Below, piece by piece: positions 55,601 to 61,415 of a DNA stretch of 64,000 bases. Origin of the DNA: Pseudomonas moraviensis (lineage in GTDB: Bacteria > Pseudomonadota > Gammaproteobacteria > Pseudomonadales > Pseudomonadaceae). The notes beneath the pieces were generated by a model, which saw only the letters and a list, made by a program, of their open reading frames with translations, did not search any database and was not told where the DNA came from. Location of the stretch: assembly GCF_900105805.1 (NCBI RefSeq), contig NZ_LT629788.1, positions 1,364,001 through 1,428,000 of the forward strand. Direction: 5' to 3'. The translations under genes were made by a program, and so were the position numbers. The stretch's first letter is position 1, and each line of letters begins with the position of its first letter.

Positions 55601-56138
55601 CTGGGGCAACGTCACGCTGTCGCCGTCGGTGCCGAGCACTGGCGCCGGTATCGCCACGCTCAACCCGATCGCCGAGGTGGCACCGGGCAACATCGACCTG
55701 ATCGCGCCACTGGGCACCATCGATGCCGGCGAGGCGGGGATTCGCGTCTCCGGCAACGTCAACATTGCCGCGCTGACGGTGGTCAACGCCGCGAACATTT
55801 CCGTGCAAGGCAAAGCGACCGGCGTGCCAGTGGTGTCGGCGGTCAACACCGGCGCAATTACCTCGGCCAGTTCGGCGGCTACCTCGGCGACCCAGGCTGC
55901 GGAAGACGTCGCCCGTCAGCAACAGGCAGCGGCGCGGCAGAACCAGGCCTCGGTGTTCACTGTGCAGGTGCTCAGCTTCGGCAATGAGCAACTGGCACCA
56001 ACGCGCGATGGTGCCAGCCGAGCGCCGACGACGGGCTACAACCCGGACAGCCCGGTGCAGGTACTCGGCGCCGGGGCGCTGGATGAACAGGCGAAGCAGC
56101 AGCTGACCGAGGAGGAGCGTGGGCAGCTGACGTTGTAA
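43653..56138 (+). CDS. pdtA: PdtA-like giant filamentous-haemagglutinin exoprotein (TpsA type)
   Basis: The 4161-residue product starts at ATG 43653 (MLARPSRRRNNAPSSQRETA; AAAAGGA at 43636-43642; GTG 43650 also possible). An extended signal peptide has its hydrophobic core at ~33-45 and an AHA cleavage site. The TPS secretion domain is at ~150-280 (NWETFNVGRNTTVEFAQQAN, MLINRNGIVFSGSSQVNVRN). A very long beta-helical stalk of SGGxLDV/GGDITL-type repeats follows, and near the end a conserved region (YGGAGVKTLFGGDIQMLTPG, then IDAGEAGIRVSGNVNIAAL) matches the DUF3739-type C terminus known from VreARI-linked proteins. Four clustered Cys (YLCDILPGAC, FWCDADPASC) lie near 3030-3070. A two-partner TpsB (PdtB) would be required for export; none is present nearby. 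Confidence 0.92.
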   Translation: MLARPSRRRNNAPSSQRETADPALWLLKPLAQAVALCLVAGSAHAQTAFSSGWFAAKGAAQQSAAARPNAGGLPGMAPPLAQQQKATQQLQRSIQTLNNTVAAIAAQQAAQAAGRATALGSVQFVPDGLGEGGLKVDNSLTQGWQNAKGPQQTQADGKTQVRIEQTADKAILNWETFNVGRNTTVEFAQQANWAVLNRVNDPTARPSQIQGQIKGDGTVMLINRNGIVFSGSSQVNVRNLVAAAANITDIQFSERGLYVDSSASQPTFTDAAGKVLVERGATIATHKPGKSTDAGGYALLLGNEVQNDGSISTAKGQTVLGAGDRFYIRKGSGTEGNGFSTTFGNEVVPGFNADSAAGKVSNQGLIQAATGDITLTGHDVQQNGVALASTSVATRGTVHLLNPASDSTGSVTLGQGSATAILLDSSDLTALDSQHQAALTGVNANNRIRSDQSRIDIQSGGSVEFQQGSITLATGGQVAVTAGRRSVVRDGAMIDVSGAIGVKVAMENNSIKINVQGNEQRDASVNREKGALNSNDIWVDVRELVHVPAGTNGYATDRWYTAGGLLEVGGYLGTQGHGIGEWMAQGGTLSFAGNDVVTEKGSLINLSGGTLDVQSGEIRQSWLRGADGKLYEVSRAPGDLLYTGLYKGYENSSARWGQSHYYYSPLIAPGSRRESGYTVGRDAGQLVIATGNAVLEGQMLGEVYQGERQTQAPRAVIDGYAQSQTALARRGQLIVGSYDPAYIASAGGLLYSLNPLLDQVQLGGERPVDAGDTGLAGAVAEARQGKLYLDTAQLDSWRPGAVKIAARDRIEVNDALSVDAGGDITLYAPDVQVNADLTARGGSLQLGNVLNQLLSTTRTDTLITAQAGKPTRVSLGDGVRLDTRGLWSNLRTNPDDSASLAYVNAGRVAIRSSGDIEIGSGSLLDATSGGAVLVNGKTRGGKGGDVTLESNAITAPGATHLRLDGDIRGYGVTGGGTLTIQAGKVLIGQTDQALADDTLQLNSNLFNKGFAAYSVIGLKGLDLADGAAIDVTMPVYRFAEAAASQASGADPRSALQLWTPDLYQQDPLKGVLTQRAGASLALQAGASRIGLIDPTTSTLTLGQRSRITVDPGQRIDLRGGGQITVNGELNAWGGSIDIRQQQFAAINPATFGDNLGPQAHDRSIWIGEQAVLDVAGRSATASDVLGRTYGKVDKGGSIVIGGEINAQQATATAADAYIIVREGARLEASGTEAVIDVVGQGQTRVASDGGRISLSSYNGLYIDGQLQAAAGGATAAGGQLEIALDTPLYLLSAAQNTVRRPREIVIGQQAQAALLPNDLQPGAADDGLHYGQARLSADRLMSGGFDNLSLFSNGLLSFDGDVDLHMKQSLNVYAGALSLAENSPDASRINLTAPYIRLSGIGTYFSIPGSIRPQVLNSPTPALSSAQFTASADLLDVANSLSFGAKGSVAQLNAPASEVSRRGFEQVTLGSRGDLRFLAPADKSKTQLWTAGDLNLTAAQIYPASGVTAEVRVGYQDGTDDPVHTLRVAQNGPAPVALPYSVFGSLSLIAGHIEQGGTLRAPLGAISLGDDIFTKTRELNLLPGSVTSVSGAGLLMPYGGTTDGIDYRYDGASVVLQGIAGGPAGVTLKSQYVDVQNGAVIDLSGGGDLRGAGFVSGRGGSTDARFNPLVRNAADGTFSLPGLASNPVYAIVPGNQSAYAPMLGEAGAVDPRIGQQVTIGVGVPGLAAGTYTLLPSTFALLPGAFRVEVNGQVAQSLTGAAQQMRNGSWNSAGQMSIANTGVRDSIASQLIITSADVLRRYSQYNETSFTDFVRSDAARRGVPRALAPMDGKTLNLLLLQGGERDSAVDFNGQVLFKPTAGGMTGGAVVRGGADEIEVLGAGHQRSAGFSGVSLYAETLNRLNAGRLTLGAQPTVQYATAGNIISFEGAMSAITLREGAILSAPEVVLRTNTARGGITVEAGAGINTLGRGEVSYDSSAGYIYQPGAASLLLASNGWTNVLAPEVNDSTAAGTICIGTCLAQVCKAPALLYSAGSITAATDKQFELGESVRFGTRHLTLAVGNVNAGSAQALAAAGERVPAGLTLSQNVLDRLLQGDTQYGAPALETLSLTARDAFNFFGSLSLDTLDRQTGQSRLQNLILTTPAIYGQGEATDVATLRTARLTWNGAPQRPGSVVSLGAGTGAGTLDIQAQRIEFGYGPNPQASGLDQNDRLALGFANVNLSASERITANHKGSLAVYQQQGAYDPVNGYAYSGGNLTLRTPLLTGEAASVNAFRAGNDLLLTGSGGQASADALGAELTLAARNVVIDGRIALASGKLTVKAEDDLTLTSNAGLDLAGRTLVFNDVNKYSWGGDVALFSHNGNIRQAAGSRIDLSAQNHQAGSLSAVALAADAGVVDLQGEILGASGGYYDAGGTLVPYKAGGVDIRAQNLGGELSEQFAALNQRLNAGKVFGSRSFQLKQGDLLIGDGLRAGEVNVSVDNGSLTVAGVIDASGERVGNIRLSAKNGLTVAGNALLDAHGRVLRVDSYGKLIDAPNRAMVELNAGDGTLTLASGARIDLRHGTDAPVGNLPGQNDGLPRGTLELNAPRLGSNDIAIDASGTLTVQGARSIGLNGVRRYSDARDGVDPAASGRPYQVIDQALFDRIDVDSTYFIDAALANSDLLQRKLAGLNNATYADAFHLRPGVEIVSNRSDGDLLVEGDIDLSRYRYASLNPHTQKTAVYGSGESGSLVMRAGGNLDIHGSLNDGFAPPPETVDDAGWKLLPGVQPFGGDLIVPGSGVTLAEGTQFPSGTTLNYDLPIQASTLASGTVLPTDGTLAEAYTISAGTVLAGAIHDASGNLLYAAGTLLRDSVSLPAGSRLGAGTRLSNATALQAMLWPKGVPLPGALGVDNTTVGVKLSGALALLRGSLIPSMTDVVLADGTAFIELRGYSNATQQGSNWAVASLLPSGSASWSMRVVAGADLAAADTRAVKPLTSDGDLRLADTHYGLKVVEKQLDTVWAEGNPMGYPAGDVVSADDLYLCDILPGACIAPAKFLWAPDNIAGMPAGTPVTDDEMFWCDADPASCTPNKGGITVSPHTQMFSVLRTGTGDLDLLAAGNLSMDSPFGVYTAGTQASDVDPRFNQPRGRLTDNGSVLGSGGADYEKWVDGGADSLYQAWYPTLGGNLTVHAGGSLSGDTVGRRAVNSQADLREQVASVSVGNWLWRQGSGNADVPTAWWINFGSYATQPLPDQSVDTGPYLVGFTGFGTLGGGNISLRAGGDAGMLKTLGDTQFNPRSQGLIVAVGSTGRVASDGSLQLTGGGDMDIRIGGTLNPSLQARAGQNGISVPRHDLQGALINLRGAAEMNSAALGGINLQYGASAALQDPREVRAYDPFTATVGNAGGGLALIPGDSGMRLSTRGDLVLGGAADPGRVRLQNSTPFTDHDGVEHAGGGLSSFSLWTDHTAIELFSAGGNLAPSTQMAEFYNGQLVTGSNTAPTDGRFVYPSILRAVAAQGSIYAGPSAAYNQASAYPLLAYSLLLAPSNRGQLELLAGDSIYAGGYAINQSGANLSAIATPFAPAFNGFASSTSGRPLVSNYSSDGTQANKNLRYPLFAFGADTYSSASAVQAPARFYALSGDLVGVRSGETLSFSPSNQTWYEAAGPVWMLAGRDIVASGTFLGQPSTVADDIGSGANAATSTGNLFIHNDPRDVSRVSAGRDILYSSFDIAGPGLLDINAGRNILMEDRASVTSLGPIAAGDNRPGASVVLQAGAGVQGPEYSRFIARYLNPQNVADSAVALSAQPGEVVKTYVEELQSWLSLGYGFKGSDEQARAFYATLPSTEQAIFARQVYFAELRAGGLEYTDADGPRTGSYLRGRNAIAALFPTTDVAGNPIRYDGDITLYGGAGVKTLFGGDIQMLTPGGGQVFGIEGAAPPSTAGIITQGSGDIQLYSQGSILLGQSRIMTTFGGSILGWSAEGDINAGRGSKTTVVYTPPKRVYDTWGNVTLSPSVPSTGAGIATLNPIAEVAPGNIDLIAPLGTIDAGEAGIRVSGNVNIAALTVVNAANISVQGKATGVPVVSAVNTGAITSASSAATSATQAAEDVARQQQAAARQNQASVFTVQVLSFGNEQLAPTRDGASRAPTTGYNPDSPVQVLGAGALDEQAKQQLTEEERGQLTL

Positions 56139-56162
56139 AAGGACTCTCGTGTAGTACGTTTG

Positions 56163-56187
56163 GGCGGCCGGTTGGCCGCCTTTTTTT
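56163..56187 (+). terminator. Rho-independent terminator after pdtA
   Basis: GGCGGCC-GGTT-GGCCGCC followed by seven Ts. An identical stem-loop occurs at 56920-56943. Confidence 0.9.
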
Positions 56188-56195
56188 ATGAGTGG

Positions 56196-56465
56196 TTATG
56201 GATATTTTTTACGGGCGTGCAATACGGTCAGAATATTGATCTGGTCTGTCACCCGATAGACCAGTAAATAATTCGAGTTAATGACCATTTCGCGAGTGCC
56301 CGGTATTCGGCCGGAGCGGAAACCATGCGGAATCCAGGAAAGCCTTCGCGCTGCCGCGCTGAGCTTTTGGTGCAGTGCAACTGAAGCGACAGTGTTGCGT
56401 TGTTCAACGTATTCGATGATGTCAGCCAGATCTCCAAGAGCCGGTTTGCTCCAGTTAACCGGCAG
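56196..56465 (-). CDS. RelE/ParE-family toxin (module 1), apparently CTG start
   Basis: I found this by reverse-strand reading. From CTG at 56465 the frame gives 89 residues, [M]PVNWSKPALGDLADIIEYV... ending in LTVLHARKKYP, with the ParE/RelE pattern: VxWS start, ADIIEYVEQRN helix, PGTREMVINSNYLLVYRV beta sheet with Arg, and a TVLHARKKYP tail. The frame has no ATG, GTG or TTG: a stop lies 16 codons before the CTG. It overlaps the antitoxin stop by 11 bases. The length and intact motifs favour a functional toxin. Confidence 0.78.
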   Translation of the reverse strand: MPVNWSKPALGDLADIIEYVEQRNTVASVALHQKLSAAARRLSWIPHGFRSGRIPGTREMVINSNYLLVYRVTDQINILTVLHARKKYP

Positions 56466-56649
56466 CGCGTCGATTCTTGCGCCTCTCTTCCAGCATCTGG
56501 CCTAGCAGCACCATTGCCTCGTCGTGGGGAACAGGCGGGCGTGGATCATCAAGTGCGGCTTGTACCTTGGCCCGATACCAACGGTCATAGCTCGCAGCCG
56601 CTTCTTCGGTTTCGAAGTCTGAAACGATAAGTGAAAGTTCAGCGCTCAT
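56455..56649 (-). CDS. StbD/RelB-like antitoxin (module 1)
   Basis: The 64-residue product starts MSAELSLIVSDFETEEAAAS (ATG 56649; GGAGG five bases upstream; upstream in-frame ATGs are too close to the binding site). It has the YDRWYRAKVQAALDDPRPPV and PHDEAMVLLGQMLEERR segments of the stability-determinant (StbD-like) antitoxin group, which neutralise RelE/ParE toxins and repress their own promoter. It is first in the module, with the toxin overlapping. Confidence 0.85.
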   Translation of the reverse strand: MSAELSLIVSDFETEEAAASYDRWYRAKVQAALDDPRPPVPHDEAMVLLGQMLEERRKNRRAAG

Positions 56650-56845
56650 CATGACCTCCATGATCAATGTGAAGCAGTCTAAGGGGATGTGGGCTCGTTG
56701 TCGTCACTGGCGGGACGAGGGACTCATCATCTCCAAACAGACGATGCAAATCTGTCAGACGCTTCGCTTGTGATGCACGTGAAGTCGATCAGGGGTGTAG
56801 TTCGATTCTGTAGGAAATCAGTTTTTGGCGATCGGGCTGACAGCT
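56641..56845. repeat. Direct repeat copy A (~205 bp) of the duplicated toxin-antitoxin module
   Basis: From AGCGCTCATCATGACCTCCA to the end near GGGCTGACAGC, this region recurs almost unchanged at 57401-57604; differences are a few substitutions and one base indel. Confidence 0.9.
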
Positions 56846-56885
56846 TCCAAATATGGCTCGGCGCCAACCCATGTCCTCATGTTGT

Positions 56886-56943
56886 CTTCGGCGGCTCGAT
56901 TCTCGGCTCCTACCCCGAGGGCGGCCGGTTGGCCGCCTTTTTT
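56886..56943. repeat. Vestige of pdtA 3' region plus terminator copy
   Basis: TTCGGCGGCTCGATTCTCGG at 56888-56907 is identical to a stretch inside pdtA at 55498, and continues with a related CCGAGGGCG; it runs straight into a second copy of the pdtA terminator stem (56920-56943). Confidence 0.7.
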
Positions 56944-57225
56944 AGAGTGAATGGGTTCGGGGATATTTTTGTCGAGCGTGAAGTACCCTCAGAATTTGGA
57001 TACCCCCGTTCACCCGATAAACCAGAAGATAGTTAGGATGGATCACCATTTCGCGAGTGCCAGGCACCCGACCGGATTGGTAGCCGTAGGGGATGGAAGA
57101 AAGTTTTGCGCTGCGGCTCCCGCTTTGCGTCGGAATGAAACCGATGCACCGGAATTGTATTGGTCGATGTACTCAAAGATGTCAGCCAGTTGACGAATAG
57201 CCTTGTAGCTCCATTTAACCTGCAG
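56942..57225 (-). pseudogene. RelE/ParE-family toxin (module 2), frameshifted
   Basis: The 5' part reads LQVKWSYKAIRQLADIFEYI...FRRKAGAAAQ from CTG 57225 (TTG 57252 in frame upstream). The 3' part continues in another phase as KLSSIPYGYQSGRVPGTREM...LRVLHARQKYP and stops at 56942. Alignment with toxin 1 shows one base missing near 57103-57107, within the run AAAAC on the coding strand. In the shifted frame translation stops at 57043 after about 60 codons, losing the catalytic sheet. It is therefore likely inactive. Confidence 0.8.
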
Positions 57226-57409
57226 CGCGGCGCTTCCTGCGGTTTTTTTCAATCATCTGGTCGAGCATCACCATGGCTTCCGCATGGGGAACGCCCGGAT
57301 GCGGATCATCAAGTGCTTCCTGGACCTGCGCACGAAACCAAAGGTCGTAATCCGCAGCCTCTTCTTCGGTTTCGAAGTCTGAAACGATAGGTGAAAGTTC
57401 AGCGCTCAT
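57215..57409 (-). CDS. StbD/RelB-like antitoxin (module 2)
   Basis: The 64-residue product starts MSAELSPIVSDFETEEEAAD at ATG 57409, with the same GGAGG spacing as antitoxin 1. Helices YDLWFRAQVQEALDDPHPGV and PHAEAMVMLDQMIEKNRRKR are conserved. It is about three-quarters identical to antitoxin 1 by eye. The open frame extends upstream to 57508, but that part lies in the repeat. Its toxin partner is frameshifted, so it may persist as a spare or cross-acting antitoxin. Confidence 0.83.
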   Translation of the reverse strand: MSAELSPIVSDFETEEEAADYDLWFRAQVQEALDDPHPGVPHAEAMVMLDQMIEKNRRKRRAAG

Positions 57410-57604
57410 CATGACCTCCATGATCAATGTGAAGCAGTCTAAGGGGATGTGGCTCGTTGTCGTCACTGGCAGGACGAGGGACTCATCATCTCCAAACAGA
57501 CGATTCAAATCTGTCAGACGCTTCGCTTGTGATGCACGTGAAGTCGATCAGGGGTGTAGTTCGATTCTGTAGGAAATCAGCTTTCGGTCATTGGACTGAC
57601 AGCC
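57401..57604. repeat. Direct repeat copy B (~205 bp) of the duplicated toxin-antitoxin module
   Basis: Near-identical to 56641-56845. Together with the two terminator copies it defines a ~760-base tandem duplication containing toxin, antitoxin and upstream DNA. Confidence 0.9.
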
Positions 57605-57638
57605 GCCGCTCAAAGCAGCGGCCACAGCCACGCTGCAC

Positions 57639-57857
57639 TCAGTTGCCGTCCGCCACCTTGCGCTCGATCTCGTCGACCTTACGCTGCAATTCTTCGGCCT
57701 CCTGTTCTTTGACCCGAGTGGAGGAAGGCGTGATGACCTTGTCCACGCCTTCGGTTTTGCCGTCGCGGTCCTGCAGGTCGCGTTCGACCACGTTCACCGG
57801 TTTGCCGCTGGCATCGGTGGGCGGGGCGTTGGGGGTTTTGTCGTCGTTGGGGTTCAT
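57639..57857 (-). CDS. Small charged hypothetical protein
   Basis: The 72-residue product starts MNPNDDKTPNAPPTDASGKP (ATG 57857, AGGAGG upstream; the frame is open to 57929 without a site). The N-terminal half is disordered and Pro/Asp-rich; the C-terminal half (TRVKEQEAEELQRKVDEIER) predicts a short coiled coil. No signal peptide. Similar tiny proteins are common in Pseudomonas and have no assigned role. Monocistronic. Confidence 0.78.
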   Translation of the reverse strand: MNPNDDKTPNAPPTDASGKPVNVVERDLQDRDGKTEGVDKVITPSSTRVKEQEAEELQRKVDEIERKVADGN

Positions 57858-57965
57858 GGCGCTGGCCTCCTGTGGGTGTTCACATTGGAGACAGCGCGGC
57901 GCCAGACGTTCGAATTTTTTCAGGGCCACGGCCCTCTCCCGCAGGAGAGGGCACAGCGGCGATTT

Positions 57966-59645
57966 TCAGTCCTTGAGAATGTCTCGGTCCTTGGTTTCCG
58001 GGAGGAAGAACGTGCCGAGTATCGCCGTCGCGACTGCAATCACGATCGGGTACCACAGCCCGTAGTAGATATCGCCGGTGGCCGCGACCATGGCGAACGC
58101 CACGGTCGGCAGGAAGCCACCGAACCAGCCGTTGCCGATGTGGTAGGGCAGCGACATCGAGGTGTAGCGGATGCGCGTCGGGAACAGTTCGACCAGCCAC
58201 GCGGCGATCGGGCCATACACCATGGTCACGTAGATCACCAGCACGGTCAGCAGGAGGAGCATCATCGGGTAGTTGATTTTCGCCGGGTCGGCTTTTTCCG
58301 GGTAACCGGCGTCTTTCAGCGCCGCGGCGAGGTTGGCGGTGAAGGCGTCGTTGCGGGCCTTGAAGTCGGCGGCGGGGAGGGCGCTGCCTTCGAAGCTCTC
58401 GACGACGCGGTCACCGATGCGCACCTGCGCGACGGTGTTCGGTTCGGCGGCGACGTTCTCGTACGGGATCGCGCGTTTCGCCAGCAGGGTTTTCGCCAGG
58501 TCGCAGGAACTGGTGAATTTGGCCTTGCCGACCGGATCGAACTGGAACGAACACTGATCAGGGTTGGCGATCACCTTGACCGGATTTTTCTCCTGGGCGA
58601 CGAACACGTCCGGGTTGCCGTACTGGGTCAGCGCATGAAAGATCGGAAAGTAGGTCAGTGCCGCCAGTAGGCATCCGGCCATGATGATCGGCTTGCGCCC
58701 GATGCGATCGGACAGGCTGCCGAAGATCACGAAGAACGGTGTGCCGATCAACAGCGAACCGGCGATCAGCAGGTTGGCGGTCTGCGCGTCGATCTTCAGG
58801 GTTTGCAGCAAGAAGAACAGCGCATAGAACTGCCCGGTATACCAGACCACCGCTTGCCCGGCGGTACCGCCAAGCAGCGACATGATCACCACTTTGAGGT
58901 TGTCCCAGCGCGCAAAGGATTCAGTCAGCGGCGCTTTCGAGGCCTTGCCTTCGTCCTTCATTTTCTGGAAGACCGGCGACTCGCTCAGTTGCAGGCGGAT
59001 GTACACCGACACGGCCAGCAGGATGATCGACAGCAGAAACGGAATCCGCCAGCCCCACGCCTCGAACGCTTCGGTGCCCAGCGCCGTGCGGCAGGCGAGG
59101 ATCACCAGCAGCGACATGAACAGACCGAGGGTGGCGGTGGTTTGAATCCACGAAGTAAAAAAACCGCGCCGATTACGTGGGGCGTGTTCGGCCACGTAGG
59201 TCGCCGCGCCGCCGTATTCACCACCCAGCGCCAGACCTTGCAGCAAGCGCAGGGTGATCAGAATCACCGGTGCGGCGACGCCGATGGTCGCATAGCCGGG
59301 CAGCAGGCCGACGATTGCCGTCGACACGCCCATGATCACGATGGTGATCAAGAATGTGTGCTTGCGCCCGATCATGTCGCCGAGTCGCCCGAAGACGATG
59401 GCGCCGAACGGCCGCACCGCGAACCCGGCGGCGAACGCCAGCAGGGCAAAGATGAATGCAGTGGTTTCGTTGACGCCAGCGAAGAAGTGCTTGGCGATGA
59501 TCGCTGCCAGTGAGCCGTAGAGGTAAAAGTCGTACCACTCGAAAACCGTGCCCAGCGAGGAAGCGAAGATGACCTTGCGCTCCTCCCTGGTGATGCCGCC
59601 GCTGCGGGGCGGTGTGCCGGTGGATGCTGTGTCGATTGTGGCCAT
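57966..59645 (-). CDS. MHS-family (metabolite:H+ symporter) MFS transporter
   Basis: The 559-residue product has twelve membrane segments and MHS-type motifs: TVFEWYDFYLYGSLAAII, RPFGAIVFGRLGDMIGRKHT (MFS loop 2-3), LQGLALGGEYGGAATYVAEH and GSLSDRIGRKPI. A ~100-residue hydrophilic insertion (about 355-455, with two Cys) lies between membrane segments 8 and 9, as in a subgroup of these symporters. It is in the inner membrane and probably imports an organic acid or betaine-like solute; the substrate cannot be told. Start MATIDTASTG with GGAGA upstream. Single gene. Confidence 0.93.
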   Translation of the reverse strand: MATIDTASTGTPPRSGGITREERKVIFASSLGTVFEWYDFYLYGSLAAIIAKHFFAGVNETTAFIFALLAFAAGFAVRPFGAIVFGRLGDMIGRKHTFLITIVIMGVSTAIVGLLPGYATIGVAAPVILITLRLLQGLALGGEYGGAATYVAEHAPRNRRGFFTSWIQTTATLGLFMSLLVILACRTALGTEAFEAWGWRIPFLLSIILLAVSVYIRLQLSESPVFQKMKDEGKASKAPLTESFARWDNLKVVIMSLLGGTAGQAVVWYTGQFYALFFLLQTLKIDAQTANLLIAGSLLIGTPFFVIFGSLSDRIGRKPIIMAGCLLAALTYFPIFHALTQYGNPDVFVAQEKNPVKVIANPDQCSFQFDPVGKAKFTSSCDLAKTLLAKRAIPYENVAAEPNTVAQVRIGDRVVESFEGSALPAADFKARNDAFTANLAAALKDAGYPEKADPAKINYPMMLLLLTVLVIYVTMVYGPIAAWLVELFPTRIRYTSMSLPYHIGNGWFGGFLPTVAFAMVAATGDIYYGLWYPIVIAVATAILGTFFLPETKDRDILKD

Positions 59646-59823
59646 GGGTGTTCTCCGTCGTGCTTATTGTTGTAGGCCGGAGTCCCCCGTTACTGCCTGT
59701 CGCACTCTGGCCCGTTGGCATCTGCCGCCGTTGCTCTAGCGTGAAGCTTGCACAGTCTGACCGCCTCGCAGGGCTGCAAGGTTTCCTGAAGCATAATCAG
59801 CTTTTGGCGAATATCCACTGGGC

Positions 59824-60591
59824 CTACGCTTTGACCCAACGCTGGCGGCTCCAGGCACTCAGCCAGTCGACCAGAAACACCAGCAGCAGCATCGCCAGAA
59901 TCACCGTACTGGCCTGCGCTTCCTGGAACAGGCTCAGGCTGACATAGAGCATCTGGCCCAGGCCGCCAGCGCCGACGAAACCCAGCACGCTGGCCATGCG
60001 GATGTTGTTTTCCCAGCGATACAGGCAGTAGGCGAGCAGTTGCGGAGCGAGGTTGGGCAGGGTGCCGTAGCAGAACGCCAGAATCGGATTGCCGCCCTGC
60101 AAGCGAATCGCCTCGGCCGGTTGCGGTGGAGTGTTTTCCAGCGCTTCGGCGAATAGCCGGCCGAGTACGCCGGTGGTGTGCAAGGCGAGGGCGAGAGTGC
60201 CGGCGTTCGGTCCAAGACCGGCGGCAAGCACCATCAGCGCCGCCCAGACCAGCTCTGGAATAGCGCGCAAACCGTTGAGCAGCAGACGCGCCGCGCTTTG
60301 CAGTGGCCAGCCAAAACGCCCGGCGGCGGGCAGCGCCAGGACGATGCCGAACAGTGCCGCAAGCAGGGTGCCGAGGGCCGACATGGCCAGTGTTTCCAGC
60401 GAACCGTGGGCGATGGCTTTCAGGTAGCCGGCACTTAAGTCGGGGCTGAGAAAGCGCTGCACATAACTGCCCATCTGCTTGAGGCTGTTGGCACTGCCCA
60501 GTTCGGCGAGGTCCAGTTCCAGATAAGCGAAAGATGCGAATACCGAGAGCGCGATGGCGACGATCAGCAGCAGATTGATCACGCGCCTCAT
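59824..60591 (-). CDS. phnE: PhnE-type ABC transporter permease, second copy
   Basis: The 255-residue product starts MRRVINLLLIVAIALSVFAS at ATG 60591, overlapping the first permease by ATGA. It has about six membrane segments and the permease loop GSLETLAMSALGTLLAALFG...NGLRAIPELVWAALMVLAAG, with the EAA-type motif near GFVGAGGLGQMLYVS. It is part of a PhnD-C-E-E importer. A split pair of PhnE permeases is common in this transporter class. Last gene of the operon. Confidence 0.92.
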   Translation of the reverse strand: MRRVINLLLIVAIALSVFASFAYLELDLAELGSANSLKQMGSYVQRFLSPDLSAGYLKAIAHGSLETLAMSALGTLLAALFGIVLALPAAGRFGWPLQSAARLLLNGLRAIPELVWAALMVLAAGLGPNAGTLALALHTTGVLGRLFAEALENTPPQPAEAIRLQGGNPILAFCYGTLPNLAPQLLAYCLYRWENNIRMASVLGFVGAGGLGQMLYVSLSLFQEAQASTVILAMLLLVFLVDWLSAWSRQRWVKA

Positions 60592-61415
60592 GTCAGCCTC
60601 CAGCGCAGCAAGCGGCTGAGTTGGTCGGCGCACAGCACCAACAGCAAGAACGTCAGCAACATGCTGGCGACTTCACCGCCGGCAAACATGCGAATCGACA
60701 GGTCGATCTGCTGCCCCAATCCACCGGCACCGACAAAGCCCATCACCACTGACGCACGGATCGCGCACTCCCAGCGATACACCGTGTACGAGAGCAATTC
60801 GGCAGCGACATTCGGCAACGTGCCGTAAGCAAACGCCGCCAATCGCCCGCTGCCGGCCTGCAACAACGCGTGCGCCGGGCGCTGGTCGGTGGATTCGAAA
60901 ATCTCCGCGTAAACCTTGCCGAGCATACCGCTGTAGGTGATGGCGATGGCCAGCACGCCCGCCGCCGGGCCAAGGCCGACGGCACGGACGAACAACAGCG
61001 CCCAGACGATTTCCGGCACGCTGCGCAAGAAAATCAGCAAACCACGAATTGGCCAGCGCAGCACGCGGCCGGGCAGGCTCGGCACGCCACCGCGTGACGC
61101 CGCCGAGAGTGACAGCGCGCGGCTGGCGATCAGGCTCGCCGGCACCGCCAGCAGCAACGCCAAAGCCATGCCCGCCGTGGCAATTGCCAGGGTTTGCAGG
61201 GTCGCTTTGAAAAGTAATTGCAGGAACGCTTGATCGTGCGCCGGCGGCCAGAACGCCGAAACGAAACGGCCCATTTCGTTCTGACTATCGGCCTGAAACA
61301 ACACGCCCAGGTCCAGCTCACTGAGCTGAATGCCCGGCCACAACAGGGCCAGCGCCAGTAGCGTCAGCAACAATCGCGGCCACGCCGCCGGGTCCCGTGA
61401 GTCAGCTTTCAGCAT
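60588..61415 (-). CDS. phnE: PhnE-type ABC transporter permease, first copy
   Basis: The 275-residue product is a PhnE-like permease with FLRSVPEIVWALLFVRAVGL, PNVAAELLSYTVYRWECAIR and GFVGAGGLGQQIDLS. About six membrane segments. It overlaps the ATPase gene by 7 bases and the second permease by 4, so all are one operon. It imports phosphonate-like or related oxyanions; see the binding protein for substrate doubts. Confidence 0.92.
   Translation of the reverse strand: MLKADSRDPAAWPRLLLTLLALALLWPGIQLSELDLGVLFQADSQNEMGRFVSAFWPPAHDQAFLQLLFKATLQTLAIATAGMALALLLAVPASLIASRALSLSAASRGGVPSLPGRVLRWPIRGLLIFLRSVPEIVWALLFVRAVGLGPAAGVLAIAITYSGMLGKVYAEIFESTDQRPAHALLQAGSGRLAAFAYGTLPNVAAELLSYTVYRWECAIRASVVMGFVGAGGLGQQIDLSIRMFAGGEVASMLLTFLLLVLCADQLSRLLRWRLT

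Noticed and set aside
56249..56437. 62-codon minus-strand frame beginning MEIWLTSSNTLN
   Set aside because: It is the wrong frame over the RelE/ParE toxin read at 56196-56465.
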